From positions 1 to 37,234 of the forward strand of contig NZ_JRJG01000076.1 in NCBI RefSeq assembly GCF_000759435.1: DNA of 37,234 nt, given 5' to 3'. This DNA is from Hoeflea sp. BAL378. GTDB taxonomy: Bacteria; Pseudomonadota; Alphaproteobacteria; Rhizobiales; Rhizobiaceae. The position numbers were made by a program, and so were the translations under genes. The notes below the pieces were generated by a model, which saw only the letters and a program-made list of their open reading frames with translations, ran no database searches and was not told the DNA's origin. Position 1 is the stretch's first letter; every line of letters begins with the position of its first letter. This document shows, one piece after another, positions 15,802-25,320 of this stretch.

Positions 15802-17601
15802 CTAGCCGCGACGTTTGCGCGCGTTGTCCCGCACCGTCTGGATGATCTCGCGCAGGTTCAGGAACAGAGGCAGCCGGGTGACGGGCGCCACCGGCTCGAG
15901 CGAGATGCCGATCGATGTGATCTGGCCGTGTTCGTCGGTCTGGCGCACGATCAGCACGATCCGCCCGACCTTGACCCGGTCGGCGTAGTCCGGCGTGTCG
16001 CCCAGGCGGTGTTTCATCAGCTCGGCGATAGTCATCTCCCGCTCGGCGGCGCTGAGCAGCCCCGGCCCATAGGCGAGATCGAGATCCTCTCCGGTCCGGG
16101 ACGGATCGATGGTGAAGGTGCCGAAGAATTCGGAATCGTCCTCGCGCACCTCGACCTTGGAGGCGAACAGGCGGTCGAGCAGGCGGGAGAAGCCCGGCGC
16201 GATGAACAGGTAGACATGGTCGTTCTCCTGCAGCCGGCCGGCATACTGGTAGCGCATCGACTTGCCGTCGCGGATGACCAGCGACGGCCGCGCCCAGCGC
16301 GGAATGCGCTCGCCGCGCAGCACCGGGCTGTCGGCGACGACACGGTAGGCGAGAAGCTCGTGATTGGCGGTGCCGGGCAGGTCGAGCTCGAGCTTGTCGA
16401 TGGCGCCGATCTGCGGCGGGATGATCAGCCCGAGGCGGCGGGCCATCGGCTTGACCGTCCATCCCTGGATGGCGAGCGAGACCATCACCACGATGAAGGT
16501 GGTGTTGAAATAGAGCTGGCCGTTCTCGAGATTGCCGAGAATGGGCAGGATGGCGAGCAGGATGGAGACCGCGCCGCGCAGGCCCACCCAGGCCACGAAA
16601 CCGGTCTCGCGCTGGGTGTATTCAAACGGCAGCAGGCACAGCCAGACCGCCAGCGGCCGGGCGATGAAGACCAGGAACACCGCCAGCGCGATCGCCGGCA
16701 GGGCGATCTGCGGAAACTGCGACGGCGTCGCCAGCAGGCCCAGCACCAGGAACATGATGATCTGCGCGAGCCATGTCATGCCTTCCTGGAAGCGCAGGAT
16801 CGAGGTCTTCGGCCGGATCTTCTTGTTGCCGGTGTAGATGCCGGCCACATAGACGGCGAGAAAGCCGCTGCCGCCGATCGCCGAGGTGTAGGCGAACACC
16901 AGGAGCGCCAGGGCCAGCACGAAGATCGGCGCCAGGCCGCGCTCGACCGGCACCCGGCGCATGATCTGCACGATCAGGAAGCCGCCGGCGAGACCCAACA
17001 CCAGCCCCAGGCCGATCTGCTTGACGAACAGAAGCAGCAGGTCGAGGCCCGCGCTTTCCAGCCCGTCGCCGCTGGCGATGACGCCGACCAGGGCGGCGGT
17101 GAGGAAGATCGCCATCGGGTCGTTGGTGCCGGATTCCACCTCCAGCGTCGAGCGGACCTTGTCGCGGATGTTGATGCCGCCGGTGCGCAGCAGGAAGAAC
17201 ACCGCGGCGGCATCGGTGGAGGCGACGATCGAGCCCAGCAGCAGCCCTTCGAGCCAGGAGAAACCCAGCAGGAAGGAGGCGGCGACGCCGAACAGGACGG
17301 CGGTCAGGAACACGCCGAGCGTCGCCAGCGTCAGCGCCGGCACCGCCGCCTGGCGGAAGGAATGGAACGAGGTGCCGTAGCCCGAATCAAACAGGATGAT
17401 CGCCAGCGCGATCGAGCCCAGCATGAAGGCCGCGGAATTGTTGGAGAAATCGATCCCCAGCCCGTCGACGCCGGCCATGAGCCCGATCAGCAGGAACAGC
17501 AGCAGCAGCGGAGCGCCGAACCGCTCCGCGAGAAGACTGGAGAAAGCCGCAATGAGAATGAGTGACATCGAGGCCAATGTCACGATGTAGAATGTGTCCA
17601 A
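15802..17601 (-). CDS. Potassium/proton antiporter, NhaP2/CvrA type (CPA1)
   Basis: The product has 599 residues if it starts at TTG 17601, which has AGGGA 6 bases upstream and gives [16 protein letters not shown], the expected first helix. A longer frame to ATG 17709 adds a polar 36-residue extension unlike the family. The membrane part (about 1-395) carries the CPA exchanger core, including [13 protein letters not shown] and [16 protein letters not shown] with the Asn-Asp pair. A TrkA-C domain follows (about 405-470, ending [11 protein letters not shown]), then a CorC/HlyC-like domain (about 485-575). Such proteins exchange cytoplasmic K+ for H+. The gene lies between gap and pgk, an odd place for a transporter. 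Confidence 0.92.
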   Translation of the reverse strand: MDTFYIVTLASMSLILIAAFSSLLAERFGAPLLLLFLLIGLMAGVDGLGIDFSNNSAAFMLGSIALAIILFDSGYGTSFHSFRQAAVPALTLATLGVFLTAVLFGVAASFLLGFSWLEGLLLGSIVASTDAAAVFFLLRTGGINIRDKVRSTLEVESGTNDPMAIFLTAALVGVIASGDGLESAGLDLLLLFVKQIGLGLVLGLAGGFLIVQIMRRVPVERGLAPIFVLALALLVFAYTSAIGGSGFLAVYVAGIYTGNKKIRPKTSILRFQEGMTWLAQIIMFLVLGLLATPSQFPQIALPAIALAVFLVFIARPLAVWLCLLPFEYTQRETGFVAWVGLRGAVSILLAILPILGNLENGQLYFNTTFIVVMVSLAIQGWTVKPMARRLGLIIPPQIGAIDKLELDLPGTANHELLAYRVVADSPVLRGERIPRWARPSLVIRDGKSMRYQYAGRLQENDHVYLFIAPGFSRLLDRLFASKVEVREDDSEFFGTFTIDPSRTGEDLDLAYGPGLLSAAEREMTIAELMKHRLGDTPDYADRVKVGRIVLIVRQTDEHGQITSIGISLEPVAPVTRLPLFLNLREIIQTVRDNARKRRG

Positions 17602-17795
17602 CCGTCGTCCCTTGTTCCGACGCCGCAAATGGTTCGCAATCGGTGTGTCGCGCCGAGTATGAAAGATGCCCGCCACTGGAGCAATGTCCGGAAACGGAAG
17701 AAGCGACACTGGCCTGCAATAAAGGTGAAATTTGGGGCGGTCCGGCGGGCGCGATGCGGGCGTCCCGGTTTCCGGTTTTCAGCGCCAGAAACAGC

Positions 17796-17825
17796 GCCGC
17801 CACCGGCCTTGCGGACGGTGGCGGC
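17796..17825 (-). terminator. Terminator-like hairpin after gap
   Basis: A 10-bp perfect stem (GCCGCCACCG with CGGTGGCGGC) with a 10-base loop lies 47 bases after the gap stop. The following GCTGTTTCTGG has only a short U-run, so termination efficiency is uncertain. The rest of the 270-base gap to the antiporter shows no gene. Confidence 0.45.
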
Positions 17826-17871
17826 GGGGGTCCGGGCTCTTGCCGCTGAGGCGCAAGCCGGGCGGCCGGCT

Positions 17872-18885
<1,014 letters not shown>

Positions 18886-18930
18886 GCTGGTTCTCCGTCG
18901 TCGGTCTGAGTGCACCTGAACCCGGAAAGG

Positions 18931-20922
18931 TCAGGCTTGTTCATGCAGGCAGGCTTCAACCGCGGCAACAGTCGCCTCGGCGGTGATGCCGAAATGCTCG
19001 TAGAGTTCCTTGTAGGGTCCGGATGCGCCGAAGCCGGTCATGCCGATGAACAGGCCGTCGGAACCGATGAACCGGTCCCATCCCTGCCGGATGCCTGCCT
19101 CGATGGCGATCTTGACCTTGGAATCTCCAATAACCGCCTTTTTATACGCCATGCTCTGCTCCTCGAACAACTCGAAGCAGGGCACCGACACGACGCGGGT
19201 GGTGTGACCATTCGCCTCAAGCATCTGGCGCGCCTCGAGCGCGATCTCGATTTCCGAGCCGGACGCGAAAATGGTCACCTCGGCTTCGCTCACCGAGACC
19301 AGGTCATAGGCGCCGTAGGCACAGAGGTTTTCCTCGGTGAAATCGGTGCGCACGGTGGGCAGGTTCTGGCGGGTGAGCGCGATGCCGCTCGGCCGCTTCT
19401 GCTGCTCGAGCGCGATGTGCCAGCATTCGGCGGTTTCCACCGCGTCGGCGGGACGGAACATCAGGAGGTTGGGGATGGCGCGGAGCGCCGCCATGTGTTC
19501 GACCGGCTGGTGGGTCGGGCCGTCCTCGCCGAGACCGATGGAATCATGGGTCAGCACGTGGATGACGCGGATGCCCATCAGCGCCGCCAGGCGGATCGAC
19601 GGACGGCAGTAGTCCGAGAAGATCAGGAAGCCGCCGGAATAGGGGATCAGGCCGCCATGCAGCGCGATACCGTTCATGATCGCCGCCATGCCGTGCTCGC
19701 GGATGCCGTAATGGATGTAGCGCCCGGAGAAATCGTCGGGCGTGATCGGCTTGGTCTGGCTGGTGCGGGTGTTGTTGGAGCCGGTCAGGTCGGCCGAGCC
19801 GCCGATGGTCTCGGGCACCACGCCGTTGATGATTTCGAGCGCCATTTCCGAGGCCTTGCGGGTGGCGACGGAGGGCAGGTCCTCGGTGAGCTTGCGCTTG
19901 TAGGCGAGCAGCGCCGGCTCGAGGCCGCCCGGCAGTTCGCCGCTCATGCGGCGTTCGAAGGCGACGCGGACATCGGTGCCGGCCTCGGCGAGGCGGGCTT
20001 CCCAGGCTTTGCGGTCCTTGACCGAGCGCAGGCCGGCCAGCCGCCAGGCGTCGAGGATGTCGGAGGGCACGACGAAGGGTGCGTCGTCCCAGCCCAGCGC
20101 GGCGCGCGCGCCGGCGATCTCCTTGTCGCCCAGGGGCGAGCCGTGGGCGCCGTTGGTCCCGGCCTTTGTCGGCGCGCCGAAGCCGATCACGGTCTTGGCG
20201 GCGATCAGCGTCGGCCGGTCGGATTTCTGCGCGGTCTCGATGGCCTGCGCGATGGCGTCGGGATCATGGCCGTCGATGTCGAGCGTGTTCCAGCCCGACG
20301 CCGCGAACCGGGCGAGCTGGTCGGTCGAATCCGTGAGCGAGACCGCCCCGTCGATGGAGATCGAATTGTTGTCCCAGAACAGGATCAGCTTGTTGAGCTT
20401 GAGATGGCCTGCGAGCGAGATCGCTTCCTGGCTGATGCCTTCCATCAGGCAGCCGTCGCCGGCCAGCGCATAGGTATAGTGCTCGACCAGGTCGGAGCCG
20501 AACTCGGCGGCGAGCTTGCGCTCGGCGATGGCCATGCCGACCGCGTTGCCGATGCCCTGGCCCAGCGGGCCGGTGGTGGTCTCGATGCCGGCGGCGTGGC
20601 CGTATTCCGGGTGGCCGGCGGTGGGCGACCCGAGCTGCCGGAAATTCTTGATGTCGTCGAGCGAGATGTCGTCATAGCCCAGCAGATAGAGCAGCGAGTA
20701 GATCAGCATCGAGCCATGGCCGGCCGACAGCACGAAGCGGTCGCGGTCGGGCCAGTGCGGCTTCTTGGGATCGAAGGTGAGATAGCGCGAGAACAGCACC
20801 GTGGCGATGTCCGCTGCACCCATGGGCAAACCCGGATGTCCGGATTTGGCTTTTTCCACGGCGTCCATGGAGAGGAACCGGATTGCATTGGCCATCCGGT
20901 CGTGTTTTTCGCGTGAAGTCAT
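18931..20922 (-). CDS. tkt: Transketolase
   Basis: A 663-residue thiamine-diphosphate enzyme of the pentose-phosphate and Calvin cycles. It transfers two-carbon ketol units between sugar phosphates. Visible motifs include [14 protein letters not shown] near 27, the ThDP/Mg2+-binding stretch GDGCLMEG ending in DNNSISIDG near 155-185, [11 protein letters not shown] near 380, and [16 protein letters not shown] near 465. The length matches the family. It is the first gene of the cluster tkt-gap-antiporter-pgk-aldolase and is divergent from the DUF4164 gene. Confidence 0.97.
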   Translation of the reverse strand: MTSREKHDRMANAIRFLSMDAVEKAKSGHPGLPMGAADIATVLFSRYLTFDPKKPHWPDRDRFVLSAGHGSMLIYSLLYLLGYDDISLDDIKNFRQLGSPTAGHPEYGHAAGIETTTGPLGQGIGNAVGMAIAERKLAAEFGSDLVEHYTYALAGDGCLMEGISQEAISLAGHLKLNKLILFWDNNSISIDGAVSLTDSTDQLARFAASGWNTLDIDGHDPDAIAQAIETAQKSDRPTLIAAKTVIGFGAPTKAGTNGAHGSPLGDKEIAGARAALGWDDAPFVVPSDILDAWRLAGLRSVKDRKAWEARLAEAGTDVRVAFERRMSGELPGGLEPALLAYKRKLTEDLPSVATRKASEMALEIINGVVPETIGGSADLTGSNNTRTSQTKPITPDDFSGRYIHYGIREHGMAAIMNGIALHGGLIPYSGGFLIFSDYCRPSIRLAALMGIRVIHVLTHDSIGLGEDGPTHQPVEHMAALRAIPNLLMFRPADAVETAECWHIALEQQKRPSGIALTRQNLPTVRTDFTEENLCAYGAYDLVSVSEAEVTIFASGSEIEIALEARQMLEANGHTTRVVSVPCFELFEEQSMAYKKAVIGDSKVKIAIEAGIRQGWDRFIGSDGLFIGMTGFGASGPYKELYEHFGITAEATVAAVEACLHEQA

Positions 20923-20988
20923 GATGGTTCCGCTCGGTCGCGTTCAGGTCAGGACCGGCCCCGAAGGGACCGGATCGAAGGCCGCGAA

Positions 20989-21016
20989 CACATAGCAGTT
21001 GCTTCGACGGAGTCAA
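20989..21016 (-). promoter_or_regulatory. Putative promoter of tkt
   Basis: On the minus strand TTGACT and TATGTG are separated by 16 bases and lie about 65 bases before the transketolase ATG. The -35 is good and the -10 moderate. Confidence 0.45.
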
Positions 21017-21062
21017 TAAAGGCATCGGTGGCAGACGGCTGGGGACGGCAGGCGCGGTTTTG

Positions 21063-21091
21063 TTGACGCCCTGTTCGGCTAATGCGTAAAC
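21063..21091 (+). promoter_or_regulatory. Putative promoter of the DUF4164-zapA unit
   Basis: TTGACG (21063-21068) and GTAAAC (21086-21091) with a 17-base spacer. The -35 is strong and the -10 weak. Confidence 0.38.
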
Positions 21092-21156
21092 TGGCAGCCA
21101 CAAGTATCCGGAATTCAAGCGATTCGGCTCGTAATCCAGATCCAGGGAAACTCGCG

Positions 21157-21429
21157 ATGCCCGCTGAAACAACAGTGAAAGCCGCTCTTGAGGCATTGAA
21201 CAAGGCCTTGAATCAACTCGACAATGAAGTCGACCGGCAGGTCGACGCCAGCCGCAGCTCTACCGAGGCGGCCGCCGAACTGGGGCGGATGATCGAGGAC
21301 CGCTCGCGCATCGCGCTGGAGCTCGACCAGGCCCAGGACCGGGCGAATCGTCTGGAAGAGGCCAATCGCGAGGTGTCCCGGCGTCTGGTCACGGCGATGG
21401 AAACCATCCGGGCGGTGCTGGACCGCTGA
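21157..21429 (+). CDS. DUF4164 family coiled-coil protein
   Basis: A 90-residue, almost entirely helical protein with heptad repeats throughout (ALNKALNQLDNEV, ELDQAQDRANRLEEANREV). It matches DUF4164, a small family found next to zapA in Rhizobiales. AGGGA lies 8 bases before ATG 21157; the frame is open to 21082 without better support. No enzymatic motif is present. Its place before zapA suggests, but does not prove, a role near cell division. Confidence 0.85.
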   Translation: MPAETTVKAALEALNKALNQLDNEVDRQVDASRSSTEAAAELGRMIEDRSRIALELDQAQDRANRLEEANREVSRRLVTAMETIRAVLDR

Positions 21430-21496
21430 GGCAGGGAGGGGCGCCGCCGGACCGGGTTTTTGGCGCCAGGATCCCATTGAGAACAGGACGTGTTGA

Positions 21497-21862
21497 ATGG
21501 CGCAAGTCACAGTCACCATCGACAGCAAGACCTACCGGATGGCCTGCGAAGAAGGGCAGGAAGAGCATCTGAGCGAGCTTGCCGGGCGCTTCGACCGCTA
21601 TGTCGGCCATCTCAAGGACCAGTTCGGCGAGATCGGCGATCTCAGGATCACGGTGATGGCCGGGATCATGGTGATGGACGAGCTGCACGAGCTGCAAAGG
21701 CGGATGCGCGGCCTCGAGGCGGAGGTCGAGACCCTGAAGAAGACCCGCGACACCGTGCTGAGCCGGGCCGAAAAGACCGACCACGACCTGGCCGAGGCGC
21801 TGACCCAGGTGACCGGCAAGATCGAAAAGATCGCCCACAAGCTGGCGGGACAGAAGGCCTGA
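21497..21862 (+). CDS. zapA: Cell division protein ZapA
   Basis: A 121-residue protein. The globular N-terminal head (VTVTIDSKTYRMACEEGQEEHL, followed by LAGRFDRYV) is the ZapA signature. The C-terminal half is a long coiled coil (ELQRRMRGLEAEVETLKK onward). ZapA binds FtsZ and promotes bundling of protofilaments at the division site. In many proteobacteria zapA is followed directly by 6S RNA and 5-formyl-THF cyclo-ligase. Here about 2.8 kb on the other strand separates it from the 6S RNA. Confidence 0.95.
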   Translation: MAQVTVTIDSKTYRMACEEGQEEHLSELAGRFDRYVGHLKDQFGEIGDLRITVMAGIMVMDELHELQRRMRGLEAEVETLKKTRDTVLSRAEKTDHDLAEALTQVTGKIEKIAHKLAGQKA

Positions 21863-21898
21863 CCCGATCCGCGAACCGCCTTTCGGGACAAGGGCGCG

Positions 21899-21923
21899 GC
21901 GCAGGCGTCGGCCACGCCTGCGC
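21899..21923. terminator. Hairpin between convergent zapA and Slam genes
   Basis: A 10-bp perfect stem (GCGCAGGCGT with ACGCCTGCGC) with a 5-base loop lies in the 87-base gap between convergent genes. There is no U-run on either strand, so it may serve as a weak or factor-assisted terminator. Confidence 0.4.
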
Positions 21924-21949
21924 AGGCGACGCTTCCCGCAGGACCGGGG

Positions 21950-23323
21950 TCAGAAGGCCTTTGTGAAGGTGAGCTCCATGCCGTTGGACTGGTAGTCGTA
22001 GAACGCCACGTTGCTCGTCTGCTCCTTGGTGAAGACGGAGATGATCGGAGAAAACCCGGCGATCTCGAAATTGTCCTTGGTGAAGGTTCCCCTCACTTCC
22101 CAGAAGCGGTCCCGGCGGATCAGGCGCAGGCCGGGAAACAGGTCGTCGAAATCGCGGCTGCCGGCGGTGACCGCCGCCTTGACCCGGACGCCATAGGCGA
22201 TCGGCATTTCCAGCCCCAGCGTGCCGGAGACGCTGTCATAGGAATTCCAGGGCCGGGCCGAGACGCTTTCCTTCTCGAAGCTTCCGCCGGCCGACAGCGT
22301 CAGCCGGCGCGAGACCGCGTGCCGGACGGAGGCCGTCGCCCGGGTGGTGGAGGCGTCGGCGCCGCTGTCCTTGTCGAAGCTGCGATACATCTGGACGATC
22401 TCGCCGGACAGCCACCACCCTTGCGCGACATTCCACTTCGCCGCGACACGGCCGCCGAACCCCAGGCTCTGGGACTTGCGGTTATGCCAGTGGCGGTCGG
22501 CGATCGCCTCGGCCTGGACCGAATAGCGCAGCTCGTCGCGGCGCAGGCCCGCGCGCAGTTCGCCGTGCTGCTTGTCGAACTGGTCGTTGCCGTAGTCGGA
22601 CACGCCCGCCGACAGCGAGACGTAGGCCGACTGGGTTTCGGTCAGGGCATGCGAATAGCCCGCCACCAGTCCGGCCCTGACGCCCACTCCCGATTGCTCG
22701 CGGGCGCTGTTGGCGATCGTGAAGGGCAGGCCGCCGATCATCACCGTCGATTGCGAGGTGCCGTCATTGACATTGGTCGAGGGCGCCAGCGAAAAATACC
22801 CGGAGACGGAAAAGCCCTCGGTGGTGCCGATTCGGCGGGCAAGCTGGCGCAACTGGTCGTCATCGCGCGCCAGATCGGCGGTGTCGGTGAGCCGGTTGAG
22901 GTGATAGCCCGCGCCCTGCCGCTTTCCTTGAAGCGCCAGGATCTTGATCAGCTCGATGCGCACCGCGTCGATGTCGGGCTGGCGCGACAGGATCTCGCGC
23001 AGCAGCTTCTCCGCCTTGTCGGGACGGTTCGTCCGGGCATAGACGACCGCCAGCAGGTAGGCTGCGGGAATGGCCTCCTCGCCCTGGAAGCGGGTGCCCG
23101 CGAGCAGGGTTTCGGCCTCCGCGTAGTGACCGGCCGAGACAAGGGCCTCGGCCGACTGGAAGGCGGTCTGCGCCCGGGCCGCATAGCCGGCCGTGGCAAG
23201 AAGCAGGACGGCCGCCAGGCAGATCGTCGCCAGCGGCCCCCTTGTGCCGGAGTGCGGGCGCCTTCTGGCGGCTCGCCTATGAACGCCCATTTCCGAAGAA
23301 AACGCGGGACAGGGATGGGGCAT
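21950..23323 (-). CDS. Surface lipoprotein assembly modifier (Slam-like, TPR plus DUF560 barrel)
   Basis: The product has 457 residues. A long basic n-region and hydrophobic core (33-48) precede a likely signal peptidase site after ARA (51). Residues 55-165 are TPR-like (AEALVSAGHYAEAETLL, ending RKLG-type helices). From about 172 the sequence turns to alternating beta strands with APSTNVNDGTSQ and GGLPFTI and ends in an aromatic ...TFTKAF. This is the layout of Slam proteins: periplasmic TPR plus a 14-strand outer-membrane barrel that exports lipoproteins to the cell surface. The upstream lipoprotein gene ends 3 bases before this start, so they form an operon. ATG 23290 is an alternative start. 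Confidence 0.85.
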   Translation of the reverse strand: MPHPCPAFSSEMGVHRRAARRRPHSGTRGPLATICLAAVLLLATAGYAARAQTAFQSAEALVSAGHYAEAETLLAGTRFQGEEAIPAAYLLAVVYARTNRPDKAEKLLREILSRQPDIDAVRIELIKILALQGKRQGAGYHLNRLTDTADLARDDDQLRQLARRIGTTEGFSVSGYFSLAPSTNVNDGTSQSTVMIGGLPFTIANSAREQSGVGVRAGLVAGYSHALTETQSAYVSLSAGVSDYGNDQFDKQHGELRAGLRRDELRYSVQAEAIADRHWHNRKSQSLGFGGRVAAKWNVAQGWWLSGEIVQMYRSFDKDSGADASTTRATASVRHAVSRRLTLSAGGSFEKESVSARPWNSYDSVSGTLGLEMPIAYGVRVKAAVTAGSRDFDDLFPGLRLIRRDRFWEVRGTFTKDNFEIAGFSPIISVFTKEQTSNVAFYDYQSNGMELTFTKAF

Positions 23324-23326
23324 CGG

Positions 23327-24412
23327 TCAGTTTTTCACCGCGCCGATGGTGCCGGACATGATGTAGGGGCGGTTCTGGCCGTCCAGCATCGCATTGCCTT
23401 CGATCATGTAGGCCGCGGCGGTTTCGGCGGCGGCGTCTCCGAAGAAGGCCCCGATCGCCTCGTTGGTCGTGGTGGTTCCGACGGCGGCGTTGTTGGCGTC
23501 CACCAATTGCGCGGTCCCGGTGTATTCCGAACCGGTGATATTGGCATTGATGTTGAGGCCGGTCACGGCATTGTTGAGCACCAGTTCCTGCTGGTTCTTG
23601 AAGGTCGTCAGCCGCGCGTTCTTGATGCCGCCCTTGACCGTGCCGGCGCCGAAATCGGCCGTCAGTTCCACCGTCCCGCCGCTCAGGCCGAGATACTGCA
23701 TGGTCCCGTTGTCGTCATAGACGGAGGTCCCGCTTTCGTTGAAGCCCTTGTAGGTCGCGGTTCCGGAGCCGGGCATGTTGGTGGTGTTGTTGCCGATATA
23801 GCCGACCGCGTAGGTGGCGGTGCCCGCGCCGTCGACGCCTTCCTGATAGCGGATCGTGGTGCCGTGCTTCATGACGATCTGTTCGACGAAGGCATTGTTC
23901 CGGTAGACATTGTAGACACCCACGGAGGACAGGTTGGCGCTGTTGCTGGAGGCTTGCGCGTCGCCGAAATTGCCGTTCTCGAAATAGACATTGCCCTTGA
24001 CGTCGGTCATGCCGGCGATGCGGGTGCCGTTCTGCAGCGCGTCGGGGGAGCCGGCGGTCACCAGCGCCGGATTGACGCCCTGGTTGGGGTTGGGACTGGC
24101 GTCCTTGTTGAGCGACCCTTCAATGCGGATGCCGCCGGGCGCGGATTTCTCGAGCATGCTCGCCTGGGCAATCTGCTGCTGGGATTGCGGCAGGTTCGTG
24201 TACGAGCTGACCGACGAGGTGTTCTGCGAATTGGCGCGGAAGGCAAGCGCCTTGCCGGAGGCCGTGATCGGCAGCGATCCCGCGGTCACCGGACCTGCCG
24301 GCGTCACGCCGCCGCCGCCGGCGGCGGCAACGCCGGCCGTCTTGCTGCATCCGGCGATGGCTGGAAGAACCGCGAGCACGAAGGCTCCCGTAACGAACGC
24401 TTTTCTGGTCAT
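23327..24412 (-). CDS. TbpB-like surface lipoprotein, presumed Slam client
   Basis: A 361-residue lipoprotein. Residues 1-21 form a lipoprotein signal peptide with lipobox IAGC (lipidated Cys22), followed by a glycine-rich linker. The C-terminal half is beta-rich with GTATYKGF, VELTADFGAGTVKGGIKN and NEAIGAFFGDAAAETAAAY. These match the pattern of the eight-stranded TbpB/HphA-type handle barrel (compare G-x-F-x-G-x-x-A-x-E). In known systems this barrel is the part recognised by Slam. The ligand cannot be inferred; known relatives bind transferrin, hemoglobin, heme carriers or complement factors. The gene is immediately upstream of its Slam partner. Confidence 0.8.
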   Translation of the reverse strand: MTRKAFVTGAFVLAVLPAIAGCSKTAGVAAAGGGGVTPAGPVTAGSLPITASGKALAFRANSQNTSSVSSYTNLPQSQQQIAQASMLEKSAPGGIRIEGSLNKDASPNPNQGVNPALVTAGSPDALQNGTRIAGMTDVKGNVYFENGNFGDAQASSNSANLSSVGVYNVYRNNAFVEQIVMKHGTTIRYQEGVDGAGTATYAVGYIGNNTTNMPGSGTATYKGFNESGTSVYDDNGTMQYLGLSGGTVELTADFGAGTVKGGIKNARLTTFKNQQELVLNNAVTGLNINANITGSEYTGTAQLVDANNAAVGTTTTNEAIGAFFGDAAAETAAAYMIEGNAMLDGQNRPYIMSGTIGAVKN

Positions 24413-24426
24413 GCTGCACCCCTCTT

Positions 24427-24462
24427 GCCCGCTTGAACACCAAACACGCGCTTCAAACGGGC
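24427..24462 (-). promoter_or_regulatory. Inverted repeat/hairpin in the lipoprotein mRNA leader
   Basis: GCCCGTTTGAA and TTCAAGCGGGC (minus strand, 14-base loop, one G-U pair) form an 11-bp stem ending 14 bases before the start codon. The likely RBS GAGGGG lies right after it. It could be an operator or an RNA structure affecting translation. Confidence 0.4.
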
Positions 24463-24636
24463 CGCAGGAGTCCCGGGCGGGATCGCGGTGGCCTGACGGG
24501 ACGCGGATCTTGAGGATGCGTCCGGTTCGAAGCGCCGGTTCCGGGACTTTCGCCCGGTCCGGGGCAAGAGGTACCGGGCGGGTCGGGGCGTCTCAATCAC
24601 CTCGACGGGTGAAAAACGCATTTCTCGATTTGCCGA
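24463..24636. other. Intergenic stretch between the lipoprotein gene and the 6S RNA promoter
   Basis: No credible gene is seen here. It is GC-rich with short GGTTCG/CCGGTT repeats. The minus-strand promoter of the lipoprotein-Slam operon should lie in it, but no convincing hexamer pair was found. Confidence 0.5.
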
Positions 24637-24665
24637 TTGGCGGAAATCGATTCATGACCTATATA
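24637..24665 (+). promoter_or_regulatory. Promoter of the 6S RNA gene
   Basis: TTGGCG (24637-24642), 17-base spacer, TATATA (24660-24665). The predicted start is near 24670, matching the 5' side of the closing helix of the RNA. Confidence 0.65.
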
Positions 24666-24667
24666 TC

Positions 24668-24830
24668 AGGTGCGATCTGCGCCTCTCGACAGGATACACA
24701 ATCCCCGGGGCCTTAATTGATCCCAAGGGAGCTGTCCCTGACCGGACTCGTGGGTCTGGTCATATGGCGCCCACCTACGTTGTAGGTTCCCGGGATCGAA
24801 AAAATCCATCGGTTGCCGTGGATCGCACCT
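24668..24830 (+). ncRNA. ssrS: 6S RNA
   Basis: The RNA is about 160 bases with the 6S layout. A perfect 10-bp closing helix pairs AGGTGCGATC (24668-24677) with GATCGCACCT (24821-24830). An inner helix pairs TTGATCCC (24717-24724) with GGGATCGA (24792-24799). An apical stem GACCGGAC/GTCTGGTC and the 3'-side hairpin ACCTAC-GTT-GTAGGT follow. The 3'-side CCCACCU...AGGUU resembles the UUCACCUUG...GGUU region of proteobacterial 6S RNA. A strong promoter precedes it, and zapA and 5-formyl-THF cyclo-ligase lie on the same strand on either side, the classical neighbours. 6S RNA mimics an open promoter and sequesters sigma70 RNA polymerase in stationary phase. Identification is by structure and synteny, not by a covariance search. 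Confidence 0.75.
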
Positions 24831-24880
24831 TCCGGCCTTTTGCCGTTCGGGCGCCGCGCGCCCGGCCAGGCCGGCCCGAT

Positions 24881-25096
24881 CTAGGCGATCAGTCCCAGCT
24901 TCAAAGCGCGCGCCACGGCCTCCATCGTGGTGTGGGCCATCAGTTTCGTGCGCACCGACGCGAGATAGGTTTCCACCGAGTCCTGGCTGTCGCCGAACTG
25001 CTTGGCGATCGCATCGAGCGTGAGACCCCTTGCCGCCAGTTGCAGGCAGGTGCGTTCAGCATAGGTCAAGCCGTCTGAGGGCGGGGTCATGAACAT
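24881..25096 (-). CDS. Single-domain LuxR-type HTH regulator
   Basis: A 71-residue protein that is almost entirely a LuxR/NarL helix-turn-helix. It has LTYAERTCLQLAARGLTLD, then AIAKQFGDSQDSVETYLASV with the recognition helix, then KLMAHTTMEAVARALKLGLI. There is no receiver or autoinducer domain. The start could be ATG 25096 or 25090; the frame is open to 25165 but lacks support there. Orphan LuxR-HTH proteins of this size occur in Rhizobiales. It lies between 6S RNA and the cyclo-ligase on the opposite strand. The target is unknown. Confidence 0.78.
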   Translation of the reverse strand: MFMTPPSDGLTYAERTCLQLAARGLTLDAIAKQFGDSQDSVETYLASVRTKLMAHTTMEAVARALKLGLIA

Positions 25097-25320
25097 CCGT
25101 AATTGCAAATCAGTGACTGTTAAATGTATCCGGGGCGTTTTCAGGGATAGGCCGGCGCACGGCAACCGGAATCCGCCGACGTCGTATACAAAAGGTAAGC
25201 CGGATCCCTAAAATCCGACCGGCTCCGTCCCGGGCTTCCGGCGCGCCTGGCGCGGCCGCGGCGTTGACGCGGCCCTGCATTCCGCACTAGTCCGTTTCAA
25301 ACGACATTCCGGAGAGCCCG

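Noticed and set aside
12933-15845. 970-codon open frame on the plus strand
   Set aside because: It is a shadow of the SGNH hydrolase, aldolase and pgk genes. Long antisense frames are expected at this GC content, and its composition (rich in Gly, Arg, Asp, His) matches no protein family.
18910-20916. 668-codon open frame opposite transketolase
   Set aside because: It mirrors tkt almost exactly and has antisense-type composition.
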